Assembly: GCA_964588535.1 (NCBI GenBank) | Contig: CAZPQA010000148.1 | Coordinates: 1 to 6,666 of the forward strand | Length of the DNA stretch: 6,666 nt | Direction of reading: 5' to 3' | Source of the DNA: NaphS2 sp964588535 | Lineage (GTDB): Bacteria > Desulfobacterota > DSM-4660 > Desulfatiglandales > Desulfatiglandaceae | Notes under the pieces: model-generated | The model's database searches: none | What the model was told of the DNA's origin: nothing | Seen by the model: only the letters and a program-made list of their open reading frames with translations | Translations under genes and position numbers: made by a program | Shown here: piece by piece, positions 1 through 4,704 of the stretch | Position numbering within the stretch: position 1 is the stretch's first letter | Layout: each line of letters starts with the position of its first letter

Positions 1-1427
1 AGATGAAAAAAGAACTTCAGGCCTTTTTTGACCTTTTCTGAAAATATCTTGGGGGAAAAGAACGTGCCGGCCACACGCTTATTGATCTCGCCAAGGGTCG
101 GGTATGGGTGGACAGCAGAGGCCAGGGTGGAAAGCTTTACCTTCCCGTTTAAAACGGCCACCCATTCGTTGAGCAGCTCTCCGGCCTGTGGTCCAAGGAT
201 CTGAACACCCAAAGGCTTCTCCTTTTCATCCAGGATCATCTTTATTTTTCCGACCCTTTCACCCTCTGCAAGACTTCTGTCATTGTCCTTGAATGCTTCC
301 GTCCAGACAGAATATTCAATTCCCGCAGCCTGGGCTGCTTTCTCATTCATTCCAATGCTGGCCAGTTCAGGATCCGTATAAGTACACCACGGAAGAAATG
401 TGTAGTCGGCCTTTCTGGGAAGATGAAAAATAGCGTTGCTGATCACAATGCCGCCTTCATACCCGGCGGCGTGTGTAAATTGATATGCGCCTGTCACATC
501 ACCCGCAGCATAGATGTGTTTTTGGCTTGTCCGCAGCCTGTCATCTGCCTTCAGGCCCTTTCTGTCAAATTCGACCCCGATATCATTGAGCCCCAGACCC
601 TCCAGATTGGGTGTCCTTCCCATGGCCACTAATATTTTCTCAGCCCTCAGATTGATTTCTTTTCCATTTTGATCTTTGATCAATACCTCTTTCTCGGAGC
701 CCTTGTCGCTCGTACGGATTATGGATGCATTTAAATGAAATATGACACCCTCGGAACTTAAGACATTCATGACCTCATCAGCCATGTCCTTGTCTTCTTT
801 ACTCAGAATCTGGCCACTTCTCTGGATGACCAAAACTTGTGTTCCCAAACGGCTGAAAGACTGGGCCATCTCCATGGCGATGGGACCGGCGCCCAGAATA
901 ATCATGGATTGGGGCAGGTGATCCAGTGAGAAGATTTCCTTATTGGTAATATATGGGGTCTTATCCAGACCTTCAATGGGAGGAATGCCGGGCGATGAAC
1001 CCGTGGCGATGACCCAGTTCTTGGCGGAGTAGGTGTCCCCGTTTAACCGGATGGTGTGTTCGTCGGAGAATGTTGGGTTGCCAAATTCCACCTTTGCACC
1101 CAAAGAGCAAAATCTTTCTTCGGAATCGTGTTTCTGAATGGTGCTGATCACCGATTGTATTCTTTTTCTTACCTCCCTGTAATCCACCGGCGGCAGGTCA
1201 ACGGTGGGAAGGCCATATGCCTTTGCGTTTCTCATAAAATGGTAGACATGGGCTGTTCTGATCAGGGTTTTACTGGGAACGCAACCAAAATGAAGACAGT
1301 CTCCCCCCAACACATTCTCTTTTTCCACAAGAAGCGTTTTGGCGCCAAACTGTGCCGCCCCTGCCGAAATGGTTAGCCCTCCGGAGCCACCGCCTATAAT
1401 ACCAATATCAAAATCATAGTCTGCCAT
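1..1427 (-). CDS. FAD-dependent pyridine nucleotide-disulfide oxidoreductase, mercuric reductase/lipoamide dehydrogenase-like (C-terminus cut by window edge)
   Basis: Flavoprotein of the class I disulfide reductase family, probably cytosolic, which would pass electrons from NAD(P)H through FAD to a Cys pair and then to an unknown acceptor. I translated the minus strand from ATG at 1427: 475 codons with no stop before the left edge, so only the last residues are missing. Visible elements are the FAD-binding GGGSGG (residues 12-17), the redox pair C44/C49 in GGDCLHFGCVPSK, the second dinucleotide fold LGAGPIAMEMA (178-188), the FAD motif YAAGDVTG (306-313) and the dimerisation domain (about 345-460) with HPYPTLGE (440-447). 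The position of the catalytic His in lipoamide dehydrogenase (HxHPT) is Tyr442 here, as in the FPY segment of MerA. No N-terminal metal-binding domain is present, so mercury reduction is not established. The RBS GGAGG lies 5 nt before the start. The gene overlaps the upstream membrane-protein gene by 34 nt, suggesting translational coupling. The family call is firm; the substrate is unknown. Confidence 0.93.
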   Translation of the reverse strand, partial: MADYDFDIGIIGGGSGGLTISAGAAQFGAKTLLVEKENVLGGDCLHFGCVPSKTLIRTAHVYHFMRNAKAYGLPTVDLPPVDYREVRKRIQSVISTIQKHDSEERFCSLGAKVEFGNPTFSDEHTIRLNGDTYSAKNWVIATGSSPGIPPIEGLDKTPYITNKEIFSLDHLPQSMIILGAGPIAMEMAQSFSRLGTQVLVIQRSGQILSKEDKDMADEVMNVLSSEGVIFHLNASIIRTSDKGSEKEVLIKDQNGKEINLRAEKILVAMGRTPNLEGLGLNDIGVEFDRKGLKADDRLRTSQKHIYAAGDVTGAYQFTHAAGYEGGIVISNAIFHLPRKADYTFLPWCTYTDPELASIGMNEKAAQAAGIEYSVWTEAFKDNDRSLAEGERVGKIKMILDEKEKPLGVQILGPQAGELLNEWVAVLNGKVKLSTLASAVHPYPTLGEINKRVAGTFFSPKIFSEKVKKGLKFFFH

Positions 1428-1804
1428 GCGTTCCTCCAAATGATATTTAGCTTCTCAGGATCCCGTTCTTCCATAACCCTGGAATGGTTTTTCTGGAACT
1501 GTTCGTTGGCAGCTGCAATGGCTTCCAACGGGGCGATGATTTTCTTTCTGAGAAAGCGCTGAAGGGTAACCATCATGAAAAGGATGATAGTGCCGACCAA
1601 TCCCAAGATCCGAAGGGCGTACCAGAGAAGATGGGAAACACCTGCATCTCCGGATACAGCCTCATAGAGAAGCGTCCCTATGAGCAGTATGGCTTCAATG
1701 ACCAAGATGCGCCAGAAAACACCCATCAACAGGATTTTCCGAACACCCTTCTCTTTTCGGCTAATGTAATGGGGCCTTTTTCTGGAATCTTCTGGAATCT
1801 TCAT
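1394..1804 (-). CDS. small two-TM membrane protein with HAMP-like helix, function unknown
   Basis: A 136-residue protein I do not recognise as a named family. It has a basic, presumably cytoplasmic N-terminus (residues 1-22), a first hydrophobic helix at about 24-48, a short loop containing GDAG (52-55), a second helix at about 58-82, and then a basic amphipathic segment, RRKKII-APLEAIAAANEQF-like (about 84-103). The pattern of that segment (Ile-x2-Pro-Leu followed by Ala/Glu-rich heptads) resembles the first helix of a HAMP linker. No kinase, cyclase or methyl-accepting domain follows. The ATG at 1804 is preceded by GAGGA with 9-nt spacing. The 3' end overlaps the start of the flavin disulfide reductase by 34 nt, so the two are almost certainly co-translated and may form a membrane-associated redox pair (inference). 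The ORF opens with a 10-bp tandem duplication. It could also be a truncated sensor remnant, but the coupled downstream gene argues for a retained function. Confidence 0.78.
   Translation of the reverse strand: MKIPEDSRKRPHYISRKEKGVRKILLMGVFWRILVIEAILLIGTLLYEAVSGDAGVSHLLWYALRILGLVGTIILFMMVTLQRFLRKKIIAPLEAIAAANEQFQKNHSRVMEERDPEKLNIIWRNAWQTMILILVL
1781..1800. repeat. 10-bp perfect tandem duplication
   Basis: TCTGGAATCT occurs twice in a row on the plus strand, at 1781-1790 and 1791-1800. It lies in codons 2-8 of the minus-strand membrane-protein gene. Because the unit is 10 bp, loss or gain of one copy shifts the reading frame immediately after the start codon. Confidence 0.9.
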
Positions 1805-1889
1805 TGGGGGCAGTCCTCAATCAGAAAAAAAGCATATCATGCGGGCAGCAAAAAATCCACGAGCAACTTTATGCCTGATGCCTTCTCTA

Positions 1890-1908
1890 CCCCCAAATTC
1901 GGGGGACA
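1890..1908. repeat. CCCCC/GGGGG hairpin with AATTCGGGGGACA repeat-like motif
   Basis: CCCCC (1890-1894) and GGGGG (1901-1905) form a perfect 5-bp stem around a 6-nt loop. The right part, AATTCGGGGGACA (1896-1908), matches AATTCCGGGGACA at 4278-4290 in 12 of 13 positions. From memory, such AATTC-GGGGACA motifs resemble dispersed repeats flanking Y1 (IS200/REP-associated) transposase genes in proteobacteria. No transposase is present, so this would be a relic. The identification is tentative. Confidence 0.4.
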
Positions 1909-1923
1909 CAAAACTGAATTACT

Positions 1924-1936
1924 GACAACTGTTGTC
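1924..1936. promoter_or_regulatory. 13-bp perfect palindrome, possible operator
   Basis: GACAAC-T-GTTGTC has 6-bp perfect arms around one central base. It lies between the divergent genes, 43 bp upstream of the candidate plus-strand promoter. It could be a repressor or activator site for either direction. No regulator gene is adjacent, and the assignment rests on symmetry alone. Confidence 0.3.
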
Positions 1937-1978
1937 GGACACTACATTATGCATCTTTGGTACGCATAGCAAGAATCG

Positions 1979-2006
1979 TTGTCTCCGGATATCCGCACCA
2001 TATAAT
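1979..2006 (+). promoter_or_regulatory. candidate sigma-70 promoter for the zinc-ribbon gene
   Basis: TTGTCT (1979-1984) is followed after 16 nt by a perfect TATAAT (2001-2006). The spacer contains the 10-bp palindrome CGGATATCCG (1986-1995). Transcription from here would give a leader of about 155 nt before the ATG at 2169. A weaker alternative is TATACT at 2125-2130, which lacks a good -35 and would give a leader of about 30 nt. Confidence 0.45.
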
Positions 2007-2014
2007 GCAACGAA

Positions 2015-2059
2015 GGAATCACAGGAAGGAAACATTTTCCTGGCGGGATTCCGGAAAAT
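2015..2059 (+). promoter_or_regulatory. structured leader with mutually exclusive hairpins
   Basis: AGGAAA (2027-2032) pairs with TTTCCT (2036-2041), and an outer stem GGAATC (2015-2020)/GATTCC (2047-2052) encloses it. Alternatively, ATTTTCC (2034-2040) pairs perfectly with GGAAAAT (2053-2059), which would break both of the first stems. Competing pairings of this sort are seen in attenuators and riboswitches. It matches no riboswitch class I know, and no ligand is suggested. Confidence 0.3.
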
Positions 2060-2168
2060 GAGGCAATGGGTACGGAGGTTGTGGTTTCAAGAGTTGAATG
2101 ATACTATTTTAACGATTCAGGGCTTATACTTGTGCTCATTAAATCAAATTTTTGACAGGGAGTATCTT

Positions 2169-2339
2169 ATGGCTTACGAAATTAAAAATGTCGAGATGGA
2201 AGACGAGTTTAAGGTTTGTCCGTCGTGTGGATACGAAGATGGTTTTCACTCGATGTTTAGAAGGGAGGGCGGTGTCACCAAATGGCTTTTTATCTGCCCC
2301 GCCTGTCACGCAATTTTTGATATGGGTTTCACTGTTTAG
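2169..2339 (+). CDS. small zinc-ribbon protein (two CPxC motifs), function unknown
   Basis: A 56-residue cytosolic protein. CPSC (C17, C20) and CPAC (C43, C46) form a classic four-Cys zinc ribbon, with an aromatic/basic connecting segment containing FHSMF and KWLFI. Such stand-alone ribbons may bind nucleic acid or a protein partner; the family is otherwise uncharacterised to my knowledge. The start ATG at 2169 is chosen because AGGGAG at 2157-2162 is a good ribosome-binding site with 6-nt spacing. The same frame is open upstream to 1932, but that extension has no comparable site and no protein-like pattern. The gene stands alone, transcribed away from the oxidoreductase operon, and is followed by two hairpins. 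It is short, but the Cys spacing makes it very likely a real gene. Confidence 0.85.
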   Translation: MAYEIKNVEMEDEFKVCPSCGYEDGFHSMFRREGGVTKWLFICPACHAIFDMGFTV

Positions 2340-2348
2340 GAGAGATAT

Positions 2349-2368
2349 GGGGACATCCATACGTCCCC
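2349..2368 (+). terminator. GGGGAC/GTCCCC hairpin after the zinc-ribbon gene
   Basis: A perfect 6-bp stem (2349-2354 with 2363-2368) encloses an 8-nt loop, starting 9 nt after the stop codon. Only two T residues follow, so it is a poor intrinsic terminator alone. It may instead protect the mRNA 3' end, or be a repeat-like palindrome related to the GGGGACA motifs nearby. Confidence 0.4.
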
Positions 2369-2380
2369 TTACCCGCAGTC

Positions 2381-2419
2381 AAAAAAAGGGTTTATGATTT
2401 CTCGTAAACCCTTTATTTT
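2381..2419. terminator. strong intrinsic terminator, original tRNA-Pro terminator and shared with the zinc-ribbon gene
   Basis: AAAGGGTTTA (2385-2394) pairs perfectly with TAAACCCTTT (2405-2414) around a 10-nt loop. On the minus strand the stem is followed by seven T (complement of 2381-2387), an excellent terminator placed directly after the displaced tRNA-Pro 3' fragment. On the plus strand the tail is ATTTTA, so it can also end the zinc-ribbon transcript. It differs in sequence from the terminator now serving the intact tRNA. Confidence 0.85.
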
Positions 2420-2421
2420 AC

Positions 2422-2464
2422 TGGTCGGGACGCGGAGATTTGAACTCAGGACCCCCTGAACCCC
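2422..2464 (-). pseudogene. displaced 3' fragment of tRNA-Pro(GGG), candidate attachment-site relic
   Basis: These 43 bp match 4412-4454 of the intact tRNA-Pro gene in the same orientation at 42 of 43 positions. They cover CCA, discriminator, acceptor 3' strand, T arm, variable loop, anticodon-stem 3' strand and the loop through the GGG anticodon. Homology stops abruptly inside the anticodon loop and no 5' half follows, so it cannot be a tRNA. The single difference (A2448 versus C4438) breaks a T-stem pair, consistent with decay of a non-functional copy. Its own intrinsic terminator follows. Confidence 0.88.
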
Positions 2465-2639
2465 GGAATTCCAAAAGATTTCGTCGGTTTCGCGCAGGTC
2501 TTGAGTCGGGAATCTCCTGGCTTAAAAGGAGTTTTGGTTCTTGGCACTGTAACTTCATTTTATTCGCTTGAAAAGCCGATACGGCTTCATTATATGGGGC
2601 AGGTAACAGTCGGCATTCTTGTTGAAAACAGGGTGCGCC
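2465..2639 (+). other. non-coding left part of the islet, upstream region of the SBP-TRIC gene
   Basis: This 175-bp stretch follows the tRNA fragment. It starts with GGAATTCC, which together with the last CCCC of the fragment is the inverse of GGAATTCCGGGG at 4276-4287. It carries the promoter and palindrome described separately. No integrase fragment or credible gene is seen. Confidence 0.55.
2568..2596 (+). promoter_or_regulatory. candidate sigma-70 promoter with palindromic operator in the spacer
   Basis: TTGAAA (2568-2573) is followed after 17 nt by TATATG (2591-2596), with the gene start 44 nt further on. Overlapping the spacer is a perfect 15-bp palindrome, AAGCCG-ATA-CGGCTT (2573-2587). 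A protein bound there would sit between the -35 and -10 boxes, so repression of the downstream SBP-TRIC gene is plausible. No regulator gene is nearby. Confidence 0.5.
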
Positions 2640-4244
2640 ATGCAGAAATATTTAATGACGTTTATTCCGATCATAACGATACTCCTTGCCTTCTTTATTC
2701 CGGGTTCAGTCTCAGGGAATCAGGAACATCAAAGTATTATGATAGAGAACCCGCATCGGACCTTGAAAGTGGGCTGGAACAATCTATATCCGTACCAATA
2801 CAGTAAAGACATTCATGGGCATGGAACCCTTTTTGGACTTGACATCAAACTGATTCGGACCATTGCGGAAGAAATTGATTATGACCTGGTATTTACGAAA
2901 TGCATATGGGAAAAGCAATTACAGATGCTGAGAAACGGACATCTCGATGTGAGCCTCAATGCCATAAAGCTGCCCGAACGCGAACAGGATTTTTGGATTA
3001 GCGATCCGGTCCGCAGCGAGACGACGGTCCTTTATGTCAACCGCGACAACCATCACCCTTTTTCATTTAAGACAGTTAACACTCTATTGGACTTTGTCAA
3101 AAAAAATAATATAAAGCTGGGCGTGACAAAGGGATTCAGGTATACCAACGACGCCATCAATCTTTTCATCGAAGATTCGAATAATTCAACATATCTTCTC
3201 CCTGCCGACGAGGATGCCACCAGCTTCATCAACCTGATCAATAAAAAAGCCGCCGCCATACTTGTTGACCGAACTGTAGCGTCCGCTCTCATCTTTGAAA
3301 ACAATTGGTCAAACGATGTGAAGCGTTATTACCCCCTTAAATTCGAAACAAAGAATATCCATTACATACTCAGCAAGAAGTCGGTGAGCCAGGAAACTGT
3401 GAAGGAAATTAACGCTGGCATAAAGGAACTTAAACAGAGCGGTGTCTATTCCAGAATAATAGCAGGTTATCTGTTCCCGGTCATGCTGAATGTCACCGTC
3501 AATACCTGGTGGTATTTTTACATTGTCATTATAGGGACTCTGGCCTATTCATTACACGCTCTCAGACTTGCCATTGCCGAGAAGTACAGTCTATTGGGGG
3601 CGTTTATTTTTGTCTCTATATTCGCTCTCGGTGGAGGCGCTGTGCGCGACATCATAACGGGTTCTTATCCGATCTTTTTTATAAAACAACCTATCTATTT
3701 GTATATCGTCATTGCCACAACCCTGGCTCTTTTTTTCATCACATACATTTACAGCTGGCTTTATCGTTCAACGGGAAATCGGTGGCTTGTTCTAAGGATT
3801 CGCTCAATCAGCAAAAAAACGGTGGACTTTTCTTCTAACTACGTTTTCATGATTGCGGACGCCATGGGGCTTGCTGCGTTTACCGTGTTCGGTGTAATTG
3901 CGGCTCTGGCGGCAAAAGCATTCCCGTTGGTTCTCTGGGGTCCCATTCTGGCGGTCATAACCACATCAGGCGGCGGCATCATTTGCGATATAATGCGAAA
4001 AGACGATCAGCCTGCAAGCATGAAAGATAATTTCTACCCTGAAATTTCAGCTATCTGGGGATTTATTTTAAGCCTTATGATTAATTTTATGGCAGAAAGC
4101 GCCAATGCAAACAACATATTGACGGCAGTAGTTATCACGGTTATCGGTGCCTTTCTGACACGTATTCTGGTGATTTATTTAAAAATACCCAGCCCAAGCT
4201 TTGCTATTCTTAAAATATCCCGTTTCAGACGCAAGAAAACCTAA
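2640..4244 (+). CDS. fusion of periplasmic amino-acid-binding domain (SBP_bac_3) to TRIC/UPF0126 seven-helix channel domain
   Basis: A 534-residue inner-membrane protein. Residues 1-26 are a signal peptide or N-terminal anchor (hydrophobic 7-21, then SVSG). Residues about 38-272 match the family 3 solute-binding fold: WNNLYPYQY, GLDIKLIRTIAEE, then LRNGHLDVSLNAIKLPEREQ. R114 and D210 sit where amino-acid-binding members hold the ligand alpha-carboxylate and alpha-amino groups. Residues about 287-511 are a TRIC/UPF0126 domain of two three-helix repeats plus a seventh helix. The signature GGGAVRD (331-337) is in the first repeat, and DAMGLAAFTVFG with GGGIICD (444-450) in the second, where the usual Arg is Cys449. 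Seven helices put the binding domain outside and the basic tail (RFRRKKT) inside, as known for TRIC. Known TRIC proteins are homotrimeric K+-permeable channels, so a ligand-gated cation channel is the natural reading, though an amino-acid transporter is possible. ATG 2640 was chosen over the in-frame TTG at 2619 because it directly precedes the signal sequence; AGGG 6-7 nt upstream is a weak RBS. Some stretches are AT-rich (3061-3120 has 16 G/C of 60). Confidence 0.9.
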   Translation: MQKYLMTFIPIITILLAFFIPGSVSGNQEHQSIMIENPHRTLKVGWNNLYPYQYSKDIHGHGTLFGLDIKLIRTIAEEIDYDLVFTKCIWEKQLQMLRNGHLDVSLNAIKLPEREQDFWISDPVRSETTVLYVNRDNHHPFSFKTVNTLLDFVKKNNIKLGVTKGFRYTNDAINLFIEDSNNSTYLLPADEDATSFINLINKKAAAILVDRTVASALIFENNWSNDVKRYYPLKFETKNIHYILSKKSVSQETVKEINAGIKELKQSGVYSRIIAGYLFPVMLNVTVNTWWYFYIVIIGTLAYSLHALRLAIAEKYSLLGAFIFVSIFALGGGAVRDIITGSYPIFFIKQPIYLYIVIATTLALFFITYIYSWLYRSTGNRWLVLRIRSISKKTVDFSSNYVFMIADAMGLAAFTVFGVIAALAAKAFPLVLWGPILAVITTSGGGIICDIMRKDDQPASMKDNFYPEISAIWGFILSLMINFMAESANANNILTAVVITVIGAFLTRILVIYLKIPSPSFAILKISRFRRKKT

Positions 4245-4275
4245 CCCGGAGAAGCCGGAAAAGAAAAGGTTCACG

Positions 4276-4290
4276 GGAATTCCGGGGACA
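4276..4290. repeat. GGAATTCCGGGGACA repeat-like motif downstream of the fusion gene
   Basis: AATTCCGGGGACA (4278-4290) matches the motif at 1896-1908 in 12 of 13 positions. GGAATTCCGGGG (4276-4287) is the exact reverse complement of 2461-2472 at the other end of the islet, although the central eight bases are self-palindromic. It resembles, from memory, the ends of Y1-transposase-associated repeats. No such transposase is present, and this may be a relic boundary. Confidence 0.35.
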
Positions 4291-4361
4291 GTATACCCAT
4301 TTCATTGTCTCGTTCGGAACCGTTACAGTATCAACCCCCGGGCCTTTTTTGCGCCAAGAGC

Positions 4362-4395
4362 AAAAAAAGAGGGGCAAGCGCGATGCTTACCCCTC
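4362..4395 (-). terminator. intrinsic terminator of tRNA-Pro
   Basis: On the minus strand GAGGGGTAAGC (complement of 4395-4385) pairs with GCTTGCCCCTC (complement of 4379-4369) through 11 positions including one G-U, around a 5-nt loop. Seven T follow (complement of 4368-4362). It lies 16 nt beyond the tRNA 3' end. Read on the plus strand the stem has a C-A mismatch and no T tail, so it acts mainly for the tRNA. Confidence 0.88.
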
Positions 4396-4411
4396 GATCC
4401 TATTGTTATAA

Positions 4412-4488
4412 TGGTCGGGACGCGGAGATTTGAACTCCGGACCCCCTGAACCCCATTCAGGTGCGCTTCCAGGCTGCGCCACGTCCCG
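4412..4488 (-). tRNA. tRNA-Pro (anticodon GGG), CCA encoded
   Basis: Complete 77-nt cloverleaf on the minus strand. The acceptor stem is CGGGACG/CGTCCCG, the D stem GCGC/GCGC with loop AGCCTGGAA, and the anticodon stem CCTGA/TCAGG with loop ATGGGGT, giving anticodon GGG, which reads CCC and CCU proline codons. The variable loop is GGGTC, and the T stem CGGAG/CTCCG encloses TTCAAAT. Discriminator A and a genomically encoded CCA follow. All stems pair perfectly. It has its own near-consensus promoter and terminator, and its 3' 43 nt are duplicated 1,990 bp away, marking it as an integration site. Confidence 0.98.
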
Positions 4489-4498
4489 AAAAAGCGCG

Positions 4499-4527
4499 AT
4501 TATCGTGCTTCCTTTGTGTTTTGTCAA
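4499..4527 (-). promoter_or_regulatory. strong sigma-70 promoter of tRNA-Pro
   Basis: On the minus strand, a perfect TTGACA (4527-4522) and GATAAT (4504-4499) are separated by exactly 17 nt and end 10 nt before the mature tRNA 5' end. The discriminator next to the -10 is GC-rich (CGCGC), a feature of stable-RNA promoters under stringent control. Confidence 0.9.
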
Positions 4528-4704
4528 GGAATAAATGAACAGGAACGCGTCAATGTTTCCTCAGCTTCCTGCCGATGTCCTTATCTTCTCGTGTGATCCA
4601 TTCCACGGTTTTGTCCACACCCGTCACGGACATGAAACTGAGCCATCTTGATGCGGAAAAGCATTAAAAAACCCCCGACTATCTCTAAAATCCCATAAAC
4701 AGAC

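Larger units (their letters stand above)
1805..2168. other. divergent intergenic region between the oxidoreductase operon and the zinc-ribbon gene
   Basis: This 364-bp stretch contains no convincing gene. The open frames across it are antisense shadows or an upstream in-frame extension of the zinc-ribbon gene without a ribosome-binding site. It holds the 5' flank of the minus-strand operon, for which I could not find a convincing -35/-10 pair. It also holds a C5/G5 hairpin merging into a GGGGACA repeat-like motif (1890-1908), a 13-bp palindrome (1924-1936), a plausible plus-strand promoter (1979-2006) and a leader with alternative hairpins (2015-2059). Confidence 0.7.
2422..4454. mobile_element. 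putative tRNA-Pro-integrated remnant or minimal genomic islet (about 2 kb)
   Basis: The interval is bounded by direct 43-bp repeats, 2422-2464 and 4412-4454, derived from the 3' end of tRNA-Pro(GGG), with the complete tRNA at one end only. This is the signature of tyrosine-recombinase integration, in which the incoming DNA restores the tRNA 3' end and displaces the old one. The two ends have unrelated terminators, so simple local duplication of a longer block is unlikely. The only gene inside is the SBP-TRIC fusion; there is no integrase or excisionase. It is therefore either the deleted remnant of a larger island or a cassette mobilised in trans. The boundaries are clear in sequence; the mechanism is inferred. 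Confidence 0.55.

Noticed and set aside
1932..2168. In-frame upstream extension of the zinc-ribbon protein
   Set aside because: It would add about 79 residues with no recognisable pattern. A good RBS sits directly before ATG 2169, and a promoter-like TATAAT lies inside the extension.
2422..2464. A second tRNA-Pro gene
   Set aside because: Only the 3' half is present. The following bases do not form the anticodon 5' stem, D arm or acceptor 5' strand, and one T-stem pair is broken.
2423..2560. Minus-strand ORF of about 46 codons reading through the tRNA fragment, considered as an integrase C-terminus
   Set aside because: It has no tyrosine recombinase motif (no R-x-x-R or HxxTY pattern), and its end is simply translated tRNA sequence.
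2619..2639. TTG start seven codons upstream for the SBP-TRIC protein
   Set aside because: The ATG at 2640 directly precedes a normal signal sequence (basic residue then hydrophobic core). The added residues would place a Cys-containing stretch before it, and no better ribosome-binding site is seen.
4335..4350. CCCCCGGGCC followed by six T as plus-strand terminator of the fusion gene
   Set aside because: The T run is good, but no upstream sequence pairs adequately with the GC-rich part except the trivial self-palindrome CCCGGG.
4550..4633. 27-residue minus-strand ORF (starts MSVTGVDKTVEW)
   Set aside because: The composition looks protein-like, but it has no ribosome-binding site, is very short and abuts the tRNA promoter. 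It could be a gene remnant but cannot be supported.
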